The notes below the pieces were generated by a model that made no database searches, had not been told where the DNA came from, and saw only the letters and a program-made list of their open reading frames with translations. From assembly GCF_947495145.1 (NCBI RefSeq), contig NZ_CANLXP010000013.1, forward strand, positions 1 through 64,000: 64,000 nucleotides of DNA. Direction: 5' to 3'. Below, one piece after another: positions 9,255 to 18,723 of this stretch (the first letter of the stretch is position 1; every line of letters begins with the position of its first letter). The position numbers were made by a program, and so were the translations under genes. The DNA is from an uncultured Arthrobacter sp. Lineage in GTDB: Bacteria; Actinomycetota; Actinomycetes; Actinomycetales; Micrococcaceae.

Positions 9255-9521
9255 TTGGTCAATGATGAGTCGGGCCTACCTGGAGCCCGGCACATGAAGC
9301 CGGGACGTATCCGCCGGAGTGCACCTGCCGGCTCAGCAGGTGAGCGTTCACCACGACGGCGTACCTCGAGGATCGAGGATCGGAATCAAGAAGCCGCAGT
9401 AGCTTCCGTGAATGCGAAGGACTCTGCTTATCAGCGGAAGCGAGCCGTAGCTCTGTTGATCACCGTGGCAATCATGGTCGCGATTCCGACGCTGATTCTC
9501 GCCTTGATCCTGTTGGGATAG
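9255..9521 (+). CDS. Small basic single-pass membrane protein at the start of the glycan locus
   Basis: 88 residues beginning at a TTG. The choice rests on GGAGG at 9243-9247, seven bases upstream. Residues 1-60 are hydrophilic and strongly basic (many Arg), and residues 62-87 form one long aliphatic helix that ends the protein. The predicted topology is a cytoplasmic N-terminus with a C-terminal anchor. It lies 40 bp before wecB on the same strand and probably shares its transcript. I do not recognise a family; a regulator or scaffold of polymer assembly is only a guess. Confidence 0.6.
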   Translation: MVNDESGLPGARHMKPGRIRRSAPAGSAGERSPRRRTSRIEDRNQEAAVASVNAKDSAYQRKRAVALLITVAIMVAIPTLILALILLG

Positions 9522-9561
9522 GGTAATTGAAGTTCAACCACCAAGACCCGAAGGGGCGCAT

Positions 9562-10716
9562 GTGCCTGTCATAATGCCGATCTATGGCACTCGTCCGGAA
9601 GCGATCAAGATGGCGCCAATCGTCGAGGCGTTGAAAGACTCCGAAACCTTCGAGTGCGTCGTCACGGTGACCGGCCAGCACCGTGCAATGTTGGATCAGG
9701 TGAATGAACTGTTTGGGATCGTTCCTGACCACGATCTCAACATCATTCAGCAGCGTCAGTCTCTAAATTCGATTATGACCAAAACCATTGATGGTCTTGA
9801 CCGGCTGTTCGACTCCTCTAAACCAGACGCAGTCATAGTTCAAGGGGATACCACCACGTCAACCGCAGCTGCTATAGCCGCCTTCTATCACGGCATACCA
9901 GTAGTGCATGTCGAGGCTGGACTACGCTCGGGCAACCTACTCTCACCCTTCCCGGAGGAAGCTAACCGCAAGATTACTTCGCAGATCGCCAGCCTGCATC
10001 TAGCTCCAACCTCTACAAGCAAGGCGAATCTTCTTGCTGAAAACATTGCCGAGGAAGACATCGCCGTCACCGGTAATACGGTTATTGATGCTCTGCTTGA
10101 GACTGTCGAGAAGCAAGTACCATTCACCGATCCGCAGTTGGAGGAACTAGCCGCGTCGGGGAAGAGAATTCTACTGGTGACCACGCACAGACGAGAGAAT
10201 CAGGGGGACGCCATGCGCGGTGTTGGACGGGCGCTGGCACGTATCGCTGATTCGGAGCCTGGTCTCGCTATCGTCCTGCCAGTACACAAGAACCCTGCGG
10301 TGAGAGAAGCTGTTCTGCCTGCTATCGAAGGTAAATCCAACGTGATCGTCACTGAACCCTTGGCGTATGGCCAATTCACTCGGCTGTTGGCGCTTTCGCA
10401 TATCGTGCTTACGGATTCCGGGGGCGTTCAGGAGGAAGCGCCCAGCCTAGGCAAGCCAGTGCTAGTTATGAGGGAGAATACCGAGCGACCGGAAGCCGTC
10501 TTCGCAGGAACAGTAAGCCTCATCGGCACCGATGAGCGGCGGATCTTCGATGAAGTGATCCGCCTGCTCCATAGCGAGAGCCAATTCGAAGCTATGGCGA
10601 ATGCGGTGAATCCCTATGGCGACGGATCAGCGGCACAACGAACAATTGCAGCACTAGAATGTTTGCTTGGATTGGGCGAACGGTTGCCCGACTTCGGCCT
10701 TCCGACAAGTGAGTAA
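9562..10716 (+). CDS. wecB: UDP-N-acetylglucosamine 2-epimerase (non-hydrolysing)
   Basis: 384 residues from the GTG at 9562, behind AAGGGG. It interconverts UDP-GlcNAc and UDP-ManNAc in the cytoplasm. Diagnostic motifs are GTRPEAIKMAPI at residues 8-19, HVEAGLRS near 115-122, TDSGGVQEEAP near 285 and RENTERPEA near 305. The length is normal for the WecB/MnaA family. Together with the dehydrogenase at 18720-20015 it would supply UDP-ManNAcA, although the two genes lie 8 kb apart on opposite strands. The region downstream is visibly richer in A/T than the housekeeping part of the window, as is common for transferred glycan loci. Confidence 0.93.
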   Translation: MPVIMPIYGTRPEAIKMAPIVEALKDSETFECVVTVTGQHRAMLDQVNELFGIVPDHDLNIIQQRQSLNSIMTKTIDGLDRLFDSSKPDAVIVQGDTTTSTAAAIAAFYHGIPVVHVEAGLRSGNLLSPFPEEANRKITSQIASLHLAPTSTSKANLLAENIAEEDIAVTGNTVIDALLETVEKQVPFTDPQLEELAASGKRILLVTTHRRENQGDAMRGVGRALARIADSEPGLAIVLPVHKNPAVREAVLPAIEGKSNVIVTEPLAYGQFTRLLALSHIVLTDSGGVQEEAPSLGKPVLVMRENTERPEAVFAGTVSLIGTDERRIFDEVIRLLHSESQFEAMANAVNPYGDGSAAQRTIAALECLLGLGERLPDFGLPTSE

Positions 10717-10852
10717 TAACTGGGCGCACTTGTACATTCCCCGTTATGTCGCCGGAGTTGCACAACCCGCTGAGTGCGAGAAGCAGCTTGAACAGAAATG
10801 ACTCTGCGAACAATCGTCGTACCTCTAGATATACTTTCTGAAGCTTGTCGAT

Positions 10853-12151
10853 ATGATAAGAGGAAACCTATTGCTTTTTGTTGGCCACACCCGTTTCAGC
10901 CTGTTCGCTCCCCGGTCATCGTCATGGAAGGCCTCCAACGGGTCCAAATTCACGAGCGCCGACGAATATAAAGCGTATTTGTTTCAGGAATCTAGATTGG
11001 ATGTTCGCACCGAGATTTTCGTGCAGCAGTCCTTGCCTCAAATCGAACTCGGACGTGGCGGACACGACGTGCGACATATCGTTTCTTACGACAGCGACCT
11101 TCCGCCCAAGTATGAGGCTGCACTAGAAGATGCCGCCCGACGCTACTCTTTCCTTATCCTCGACAAGCAAAGCATAGAGACAACGCCGATTACGCCGGAA
11201 TCCGTCGCTCGTGAGATCATCCTTCGTGATCCCGGCAAGGACGTCGAACAGCCATTCGGCATGTACCGCCTAGATGACGATGATTTGCTTCCAAGGGATT
11301 TTTTCGACCAGACAGCTCCTTACGTAACTAAGGCTCATGTCGGCATGCATGTCTCCCTCGGCACAGGAATCACGGCCTTGTACATTGATGGGAAATACTA
11401 CAACGTTAGACGCTGCCATTGGCCAATGATTGCAATTGGACTGATGAACATATGCGCCTTTGATCGGGACCATAGACTACGAATGCCTGAGGTAGCACCT
11501 CACAGCAAATCAGATCGTGTCAACCCAGTCATCCTTGACTCTCGACAGTTAGGTTATATGTGGGTTCGGCACGTTGAGCAGGACACATCTCTCCTTATAC
11601 GCGCTAAAGATGAATCAGGCGTGTTGGCGAGAGTCCGGGCCGATATGGATAGGCATCCTCCTGCAGAGAATGCCGAAGAGATTCATGCCGCCTTTCCAGT
11701 CATCAGCGATAAAGTGTCTTATGAACCTGGACCTGCGGACAAGGTGCACGTTCTGTTGAACTCAAGCCGTAAAATTCCCGGAAACGGTCTGCACCTATCA
11801 AGTTTTCAAGCATCAGGCACAATGGAACTACGGATCACTCTTGACTGTGACGACGATGCCGTCGATCGCAACGCCTTAGTGAGCTTCCGTTTCGTCGATG
11901 CGGACGGTGAGGTACTAGATCCGGCAACCTATAAGGAGTCGATGCAGGCAGCTGGCCTATCACTATCTGTGAATCCGCGCATCGGGTTCTTCCGCTACCT
12001 CCGAACGGCTCCCGGCCGTCAATCTGCCACGCAAAAATTCAATCTTCCGGCGGGGGTATTCTGTGATGCAATCACTCTTCGGGTGTGGAGGCGATCTGAG
12101 ACTATGATCTCTGTGCAACATGTTGCGGTGTCATTTCAGCGGCCAAGATAA
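10853..12151 (+). CDS. Putative rhamnosyltransferase-family glycosyltransferase
   Basis: 432 residues. The N-terminal 260 residues resemble the putative rhamnosyltransferase family: an opening that includes GHTRFSLF, an LPPKYEAAL segment, and an acidic LDDDDLLPRDFF motif near residues 139-150 that should bind the metal and nucleotide sugar. Residues about 290-432 look like a beta-rich accessory domain that I cannot name. It starts 136 bp after wecB, and the next gene begins 70 bp downstream, so a wecB-glycosyltransferase-lyase transcript is likely. The sugar donor cannot be derived from sequence. Confidence 0.7.
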   Translation: MIRGNLLLFVGHTRFSLFAPRSSSWKASNGSKFTSADEYKAYLFQESRLDVRTEIFVQQSLPQIELGRGGHDVRHIVSYDSDLPPKYEAALEDAARRYSFLILDKQSIETTPITPESVAREIILRDPGKDVEQPFGMYRLDDDDLLPRDFFDQTAPYVTKAHVGMHVSLGTGITALYIDGKYYNVRRCHWPMIAIGLMNICAFDRDHRLRMPEVAPHSKSDRVNPVILDSRQLGYMWVRHVEQDTSLLIRAKDESGVLARVRADMDRHPPAENAEEIHAAFPVISDKVSYEPGPADKVHVLLNSSRKIPGNGLHLSSFQASGTMELRITLDCDDDAVDRNALVSFRFVDADGEVLDPATYKESMQAAGLSLSVNPRIGFFRYLRTAPGRQSATQKFNLPAGVFCDAITLRVWRRSETMISVQHVAVSFQRPR

Positions 12152-12221
12152 CTCCAGAACTGTCTGTCCCGGACCGACTTCTAACATTGCCAACCTGTAT
12201 TTCTCACGAGGATTCAACCCC

Positions 12222-14147
12222 ATGTCGACGCACTTAAGCAACATTCCTCGTAACGAATTACGTGAGATCGTAATGCAACAGATCACTCCGCCCGCAAGCG
12301 ATCCGGCGATGCAACGCGCAAAAAACTTTCTCCAGAACGACCTAATAGAATCGCCGGTGTATCCAACAATCGTTTTTGGGGGTGGCGTTGATCCATGGGA
12401 ACAGTCGGTTTCTAGGAGCCACGGGCGATATCTTCACGGCCTAATCTTTCTGCGTGACTGGATAACGACCGTCCTTGTGGATGATTCAATTGCAGACCTA
12501 GCGGCGGAACGTGCGTTGAGTGTTGTAACTAGTTGGGTTGACTGTAACGCCCACGATTCAGCGAGCGAGATGGCCTATCACGATGAGACAACCGCGCAGA
12601 GACTTATTACACTTCTGGCACTGAAGCCAGCGCTAGAAAAACTTTCGCCATCTGCGTCGGATGTGCTCGTCCCCCTGATGCGGTCGACGTCGCGCCTCCT
12701 CGCTGATCCGGCGTTTCATTCTCCGGGAAACAATCACGGCATGTTCCAGGATTTCGCCTTGCTCTACTACGCAATCCTAATGGAAGAGCAATATGACGCC
12801 TTGTTGGGCGACTTACTTGAACTGGCCTTCGAGAGGCTGCACCAATATTTCACGACTTGCTTCACAAGTGATGGTGTTCACACTGAGAATACGCCGACGT
12901 ATCATCTGATGATCGCCCGGCAGCTAGCAGTAGCAGATAAAATTGCCCAGACGGCGGGCCACGGGAGCGCACACTCTTACTCAAAGTTGCGAAAAGCTGC
13001 GGAAGCATACGCCACACATGCTCTCACGCCTGACGGTACGTTCCCGCCGATCAGTGACACAGACAGAAAGAAGATTAGGCAATCGGATATTGACCAGGTC
13101 TTCACGTCATCCGAATTTGCATTCGCTGCGACACGCGGACTTCGCGGCACGGCTCCAGCCGATCGTATCTTAGTCCTGCCGGAATCAGGTTATGCAATTT
13201 ATCGTTCTGCCTGGGGCGATCCCAGCGCCAGTTATCTATTCTTTTCTGCTGCGTACAACGCCGACTACCATAAGCATTCTGATGATTTGAGTTTCTTCCT
13301 GCAAAGTGGCGGGATGGACCTACTCTGCGAGGCAGGACCTTTCGGGTACGATTACGAGAATCCGCTCACTAAGTACGCATACTCACAGTTTGCGCATAAT
13401 ACTTTGATCGTTGATGGGAAGAGCACGCCTAGAACCGACGTCTCTCGTGAGAAGGTACGCTTGGAATTGATTAGCCAGTCAGATACTGAACTCGTCGTCG
13501 AAGGTACCAATGAGCGCAATTCCCAGGCGATACATAAGAGACGGATATTTCTCGATGAAGCCGACCGTATTCCGTTCATACGCATCGAAGACTTCACGGA
13601 GGCCGATGAAAGCCACGACTACCAACTTCTTTGGCATGTGGCCCCCGGCTTGAGGGTTAGTACGAATGCGGAGGGATTTGAGCTGTTTTCGGGCACCAGA
13701 AAGGTGATGGATCTAGCCTTCGCCAGCTCGGCCGCTCTTCGAGTGTCACAGGTCCGAGGAGAAACCAAGCCTCGGCCAATGGGGTGGAGATTCCCAAAGA
13801 TGGGGGTCGCCGAACCGTCAGACGTAGTTATTGCCTCATTCTCTGGAAGCTCTGTCTCTGTTGCCACTCAGATTCGTCTGAAAGACTTCATCTTCAAAGA
13901 ATATGACATCACGGCTCACGCTCGTTCCATTCACTTATCGGTTGATTGTTCTGCTGACACACTCCATGCATACAAGCTTTACCAAGGACGCCAGCTTGAG
14001 CGGACGCTTGGCTATTCCAAAGAACGTTCCGTTCAATTCGAGGACCTTCAGCCCGGTCGCTACCGCGTGCGGATATACAGCAAACGCAGTGCGGATCGCG
14101 AACCGACTGCGTTCACAACAAAGTGGGTTGAGATAGTTCGAGACTGA
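12222..14147 (+). CDS. Heparinase II/III family protein
   Basis: 641 residues from the ATG at 12222; AGGA lies 10 bases upstream. An upstream in-frame extension to 12120 would overlap the preceding gene. Residues about 30-300 form an alpha-toroid with the NNHGMFQDFALLYYAI stretch near 170. Residues about 330-620 match the heparinase II/III beta-sandwich, with HKHSDDLSF near 350 and SQFAHNTLIVDG near 390. The family cleaves uronic-acid-containing polysaccharides by beta-elimination. No signal peptide is visible, so either export is unusual or the enzyme acts inside the cell. In a locus that can make ManNAcA it may trim or recycle the polymer; that is inference. Confidence 0.8.
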   Translation: MSTHLSNIPRNELREIVMQQITPPASDPAMQRAKNFLQNDLIESPVYPTIVFGGGVDPWEQSVSRSHGRYLHGLIFLRDWITTVLVDDSIADLAAERALSVVTSWVDCNAHDSASEMAYHDETTAQRLITLLALKPALEKLSPSASDVLVPLMRSTSRLLADPAFHSPGNNHGMFQDFALLYYAILMEEQYDALLGDLLELAFERLHQYFTTCFTSDGVHTENTPTYHLMIARQLAVADKIAQTAGHGSAHSYSKLRKAAEAYATHALTPDGTFPPISDTDRKKIRQSDIDQVFTSSEFAFAATRGLRGTAPADRILVLPESGYAIYRSAWGDPSASYLFFSAAYNADYHKHSDDLSFFLQSGGMDLLCEAGPFGYDYENPLTKYAYSQFAHNTLIVDGKSTPRTDVSREKVRLELISQSDTELVVEGTNERNSQAIHKRRIFLDEADRIPFIRIEDFTEADESHDYQLLWHVAPGLRVSTNAEGFELFSGTRKVMDLAFASSAALRVSQVRGETKPRPMGWRFPKMGVAEPSDVVIASFSGSSVSVATQIRLKDFIFKEYDITAHARSIHLSVDCSADTLHAYKLYQGRQLERTLGYSKERSVQFEDLQPGRYRVRIYSKRSADREPTAFTTKWVEIVRD

Positions 14148-14212
14148 TATGTATACGGCTAATACCCACGGACACGCACTGTGGTGGGACTTCCGACCAA
14201 CTCGTCATGGAA

Positions 14213-14242
14213 CCTGAGTTGCACTGGTTAGTGCAACTCAGG
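14213..14242. terminator. Bidirectional terminator hairpin between convergent glycan genes
   Basis: A 13-bp perfect stem (14213-14225 with 14230-14242) with a GGTT loop. It lies between the end of the heparinase-like gene on the plus strand and the end of the giant glycosyltransferase gene on the minus strand. Confidence 0.75.
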
Positions 14243-14328
14243 TGCTCACCACGTTTCGGCTAAGCCCATCGCCGAAGCCGGCCCGGCTCCGGCGGCGCCC
14301 TCAACGGCCCGCAGCCATACCGTTGCGT

Positions 14329-17300
14329 CTATCCATTGGACCCGAGCACCGCCCGAGCAAGCCGATCGAGTATAGCGGTCTCCTCGAAATTGTCTGCGAC
14401 GAACGCGACTGCTTCTTTGACTGCTACTCGATATCTTTCGCCGGTGCCCAGGGAGAGTATCTCGCGGCTCATATCTTCTACGGAAGCGTGAAGCCAACTT
14501 GGTGGATATATACGGTCTGCTCCAGGCCACGCCAGGCTCAGGGGCAGTGCGCCTGATGCGGCTCCATCGGCGAGCGTAAGGTGGAAAGACTCAAAGCGGC
14601 TAACGGACAGTACTATACCAATTCCGCGATACCATTCCGGCATATCATTGCCGTGGGCATCGAAGGTCACCGCTCCGGTTAGGAGCGGGCTCTGCTCAAT
14701 GCGCGCAAACTGGGCATCATAGTATGCCATTTCGTCGGGGCGTTGCGCCATCCATGGGAAATCCTCGGGTCGCTTACCTTTGATGTGCAGATTGTACCGG
14801 GAGTCCTTTGAACGAAGCCGTTCAAGAAGGTCTAAGGCGTGATGTAGTCCCTTCTGAGCAGGAACTATGCCTACCAGACCAAGAGTGAACTTGGCTTCAT
14901 CTGTCTTTGGCTTCCGCAATCGCGCCACGGCGACAGGATTGGGGATTACAAGGGATCTATCGGCGCCTATCTCATAATCACGCAGAGCTATCCTTCGAAT
15001 ATGGTCGCCTACGAAAATGATGCGGTCGATGGCGCTGAAGTTCACCTTCGCCAAATGCGGGCTGAACAGTTCTTGTGAATGCAGGCGCGCCACAATCCGT
15101 TGATCTGGCCGCTTGTTGCGGGAATACCAAGCAGCATTCCCCAACGTCCACTCACAGAATATTAGATCAGCCTGCCCAAGCAGTGACTGGCTCAACTCCT
15201 CATTGTGCTGACCGTGCCCCGCCCATTCATCGACGATAATGGTGTGGCCATCAGAGGCGAGCTTCGACATTAGGCCTCGCGCGAATTTGAAGTCATGACC
15301 TGCGAATAGAATTGTTTTCTTTGTTATCGGACCGTCGATAGCTGCCGGAGCTTTTGTACTTCCAGTTCCCCGTACGATTGAGCGTCGAAGTCTCACCCCG
15401 ACTTGAGAGGTTTGCGGGCGCATACGCTTGATCACCGCTCCTTCAATCTCGATGCTGCCGCGTTCTACCAGACCATGGCCAGTGCTATCGACATCCGTCT
15501 CATCGATAACGGCTGAATCCCACTCCACGTAGGAGAGTGAGGAAAGCACATCCTCGAAGTACGTTCTATCAATAGCGTTATCTGAGAGCTCGCAGTAGAA
15601 GGGAGTCTCCACTCGAGAAACCAAGTCCCCCGACGCCTCAACGAACATCTCATTCAGATGTCCCGCATCGTCGCCCTTGGTTCGATAGAGGACTACGGAC
15701 GGTGGAACAGTCTGTGAGTTCAAAACTTCCACCCCTCGCTTGGTCAAATGACCCATAATCACCGAGTAAGCAGGGAACTCCGGGGCTGAAACTTCCAGGC
15801 CGGCCGTTCGTAAGACGTAGGCGAGTCGACCAGCGGCAGTGTGCGCTCGTGTCACTGTTCTAAGTGCGATCCAGGCATCCAGATTTCGATCTCTCTCGTG
15901 ATGCATCCAATGATCGATCAGAATCTCAGCTTCGCCACCCTTAGTCACGACCGGAACCGCCCCGTTGAACATCCATTGAATGGCGCGACCCGGTCCACTC
16001 ACGACCGGGTTGCCGCTCGCGGCGATCTCCATAACTCGCCGGGAAAACATCGTCGATGATTCACTAACAGAGTTCACATTTATATGTACTGGGTGGCTTC
16101 GATACGCCTGGACCATCTCGCCGTACTCAAGGCCCCCCGCGACGTAGGCAGAAAGGTCCTCGGGAAATTTGTAGGGCGACTGGGGGTTGAGATGCTGGCG
16201 GTCGTAGATTGTGAGTCCGTGATTGCGGCTTGCGGTCAATAGTGACCTGAGTTCATTCGAGCGCTTCTGGTAACGGCTCCCATAATAACTGCCAGCGTAT
16301 GCAACCTTATGACTATACGGACGATCCCCCAAGATTGGATTATGTAGACGCGGTTGCGCATAAAAAGGCAACGAGGCAACACTGCGTACCTGCGAGGTCG
16401 ATCGCTTCAAATATTCCTCTAGGGATCCATCATCGGTACTGAATATATGATCGAAGTGGATGGCAGTTTCGATAAATCGGTTGAAATGAACCGGATCCTC
16501 TTTGTTCCAGAATATCGTCGGAATCTCATTCTCCCGGCAATATTCAATGAGTGTACGCAACGCGCTGAACCTAGATTCATCGTAGTAACCAACCTTTTGA
16601 CGCCATAGCCCGTCGACACCCTCCCAAGCCGATTCTACGAATAGTGCATCAATAGGATTGGTTTCGATCTCACTTCGCCAGGCGCCAGGCGTAAGGATGA
16701 CAGCATTGCACTCGGGAGTGAGAGATTCCAGTGTGAAGGGGTCAGCAATGAAACCCACAGTGACGTCCCTCAGGCTCAGGGAAGGCGCATTTCGGTCGAG
16801 GACTGAATGCGGCGTCGTACTAACAGAAACTCCGGCCTGATTCCATGTTCGCCGTTCGACTATCCACTTCCGGGCACGACGTGCGGCCGTGCTTGATAGC
16901 TCTTCATTCTCAGCCACATGAAGTATGCACTTCGCCAGCGATTCAGGGTCGTCAGGAGAAAATAGAAACCCCCGTGCGCCAGAGTCGCCAACCAGAGCAC
17001 GCAGCGGAGGTAGGTCAGAAGCGATTACTGGTCGTCCGGCGGCCATAGCCTCGAGCGGCTTCAGGGGCGTTACCATGTTTGTCACTTCAAGAGAACGCCT
17101 CGGACATATCACAGCGTCAAAGCAACTTATATACTCAGGGATTCTCTCGGCTGCGACTCGCCCAACGAAATCGACCTTGTCAGAAACTCCCAGATCACGA
17201 GCAAGCTGCTTGAGTTCGCTTGCTGCCGCTCCGTCTCCCACAAGCACGACCCGAATGGCCGCCGTGTCCGAAAGGTGACACATTGCGCGGAGTAGAACGT

Positions 17301-18723
17301 CCAGTCCCTCGTAGTGGACCATGCTGCCCGCATACCCGACAACAAATTGCTCCTTCTTAAGTCCAAGCCTTTTGAATGTCTCCAAGTGAGGAGGAAGCGG
17401 CGAGAACTGGTCGGGGTCCACCGCGTTGGGAAGCAACTCGATCGATTCCAGGGCAACGCCTCGCGCTACCAGTTCCTCCCTCACCTGCTCATTGATCGCA
17501 AAAACTACATCCGCATTCGCGGCGACCAAAGTTTCGAGAGTTCTCGCTTGCAAGAAGCGGTCAGTTGTCGCGAACCCTGCTCGCGTCGAAGACTCGGTGA
17601 TTTCCCATAGACCGCGCACTTCGTAGGAGAAAGGTATTCCGAGACGTCGAGCAGCAATAAGCGCGGGAAGAGCAGTTATGTGATTCGACGCCGCAATGAT
17701 CCGCGATACACGCTTCTTCAGCGCCACTTGAACGTACTTGTCTGCAGCCAGCTGTATGTAATGATCTAGACCATTTTCCAGGAGGTTCGGTCCAGATGAG
17801 AAATAGTGCTCAGCTCCCAGACGTTCAACGACATAAGTCTCGCTTTGAAGGGGAGGCGTATCCGTCCGCGCATCCCAGGGGTATCCGGGACGCGCTGCCA
17901 CGACAACATCGAGACCGGCCGAAAGCATGCCCTTGATCATGCCCGTTGACCGCGTCGAGTATCCGTTCGAGTTGTAAGGTTCGACGCTATGAACGCAATA
18001 CATCACACGATCACGCTCAGCTAGGTAAACAGGATTCGACTGTTTCGGAGGAAGCCTCAGTCCTTTTGCCTGAATGCGGGCTCTGCTGGTAACGGCGTTC
18101 ACGAGTCGGCGTTCCTTGACGCTCAGACTTGCGGGAGCAAGTTGTGCGCTTTCGAGGTGGCGATTGGCTTCTGTTATGTCTCCAGCTGAGTAATACAGAA
18201 AGGACACCAATCGAAGCAGGTCGGAGGGCAGGCCTGATTCGATGTAATTTGCCCGCAGCTGTTCAACTTGGATTTCATTCGAGCCAGAGCGCTCTGCGAC
18301 GGCCCTTGGAGGTACATTTGCCGCAGTCGCCTTCTTCGGCGCGACTGCGGGTGCACTTTGAGGCTTGGTCTCTTCTACATCCTGGCCTTGACGTGACTGA
18401 TGGTAGTATTTCTTGCCTGCACGCAAGGGTGCCGTTGCAAACTTGCCTACCTTCATGCTTGTTGATGTACGCAGATGAGACACCAGCGATTTGAGCCGTT
18501 CGACGTCTGCAGCAAGCTGATCATTCGTCGCGCTGACCTCCGCCAAGCGCCTTCGGGCCTCCGCCAGCTGAGGTTGAGTCTGCGCTATCTGGGCTTCCAT
18601 TCTCTTGGCGCGCTGCGCAAGTCCCTCGTATCGAACGATCAAAGCGTCGGGGTCTTCGAGATACTTGGCCCGCTTTGCGCGGGTGAGTGGAGATGAAGCA
18701 CCAGGTTCGTCGTGGTGGATCAT
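14329..18723 (-). CDS. Giant four-module glycosyltransferase
   Basis: 1464 residues, last gene of the seven-gene minus-strand operon. Its ATG overlaps the wecC stop by 4 bp. Residues about 25-90 are a coiled coil ending in a SHLRTSTSMKVGKFATAPLR segment, typical of polymer-linked glycosyltransferases. Residues about 238-640 form a GT4 domain (SNGYSTRSTGM near the start, EVTNMVTPLKPLEAMAAG near its end). Residues about 650-930 are CgeB-like (FVESAWEG, IFWNKEDP, INVNSVSES). Residues about 980-1120 resemble the GT2 half of the neighbouring 639-residue protein but lack its acidic DDDDY motif (ETPFY stands there). Residues about 1132-1464 are a second GT4-like domain. It probably adds several sugars to one polymer; the GT2-like part may be structural only. 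Confidence 0.85.
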   Translation of the reverse strand: MIHHDEPGASSPLTRAKRAKYLEDPDALIVRYEGLAQRAKRMEAQIAQTQPQLAEARRRLAEVSATNDQLAADVERLKSLVSHLRTSTSMKVGKFATAPLRAGKKYYHQSRQGQDVEETKPQSAPAVAPKKATAANVPPRAVAERSGSNEIQVEQLRANYIESGLPSDLLRLVSFLYYSAGDITEANRHLESAQLAPASLSVKERRLVNAVTSRARIQAKGLRLPPKQSNPVYLAERDRVMYCVHSVEPYNSNGYSTRSTGMIKGMLSAGLDVVVAARPGYPWDARTDTPPLQSETYVVERLGAEHYFSSGPNLLENGLDHYIQLAADKYVQVALKKRVSRIIAASNHITALPALIAARRLGIPFSYEVRGLWEITESSTRAGFATTDRFLQARTLETLVAANADVVFAINEQVREELVARGVALESIELLPNAVDPDQFSPLPPHLETFKRLGLKKEQFVVGYAGSMVHYEGLDVLLRAMCHLSDTAAIRVVLVGDGAAASELKQLARDLGVSDKVDFVGRVAAERIPEYISCFDAVICPRRSLEVTNMVTPLKPLEAMAAGRPVIASDLPPLRALVGDSGARGFLFSPDDPESLAKCILHVAENEELSSTAARRARKWIVERRTWNQAGVSVSTTPHSVLDRNAPSLSLRDVTVGFIADPFTLESLTPECNAVILTPGAWRSEIETNPIDALFVESAWEGVDGLWRQKVGYYDESRFSALRTLIEYCRENEIPTIFWNKEDPVHFNRFIETAIHFDHIFSTDDGSLEEYLKRSTSQVRSVASLPFYAQPRLHNPILGDRPYSHKVAYAGSYYGSRYQKRSNELRSLLTASRNHGLTIYDRQHLNPQSPYKFPEDLSAYVAGGLEYGEMVQAYRSHPVHINVNSVSESSTMFSRRVMEIAASGNPVVSGPGRAIQWMFNGAVPVVTKGGEAEILIDHWMHHERDRNLDAWIALRTVTRAHTAAGRLAYVLRTAGLEVSAPEFPAYSVIMGHLTKRGVEVLNSQTVPPSVVLYRTKGDDAGHLNEMFVEASGDLVSRVETPFYCELSDNAIDRTYFEDVLSSLSYVEWDSAVIDETDVDSTGHGLVERGSIEIEGAVIKRMRPQTSQVGVRLRRSIVRGTGSTKAPAAIDGPITKKTILFAGHDFKFARGLMSKLASDGHTIIVDEWAGHGQHNEELSQSLLGQADLIFCEWTLGNAAWYSRNKRPDQRIVARLHSQELFSPHLAKVNFSAIDRIIFVGDHIRRIALRDYEIGADRSLVIPNPVAVARLRKPKTDEAKFTLGLVGIVPAQKGLHHALDLLERLRSKDSRYNLHIKGKRPEDFPWMAQRPDEMAYYDAQFARIEQSPLLTGAVTFDAHGNDMPEWYRGIGIVLSVSRFESFHLTLADGAASGALPLSLAWPGADRIYPPSWLHASVEDMSREILSLGTGERYRVAVKEAVAFVADNFEETAILDRLARAVLGSNG

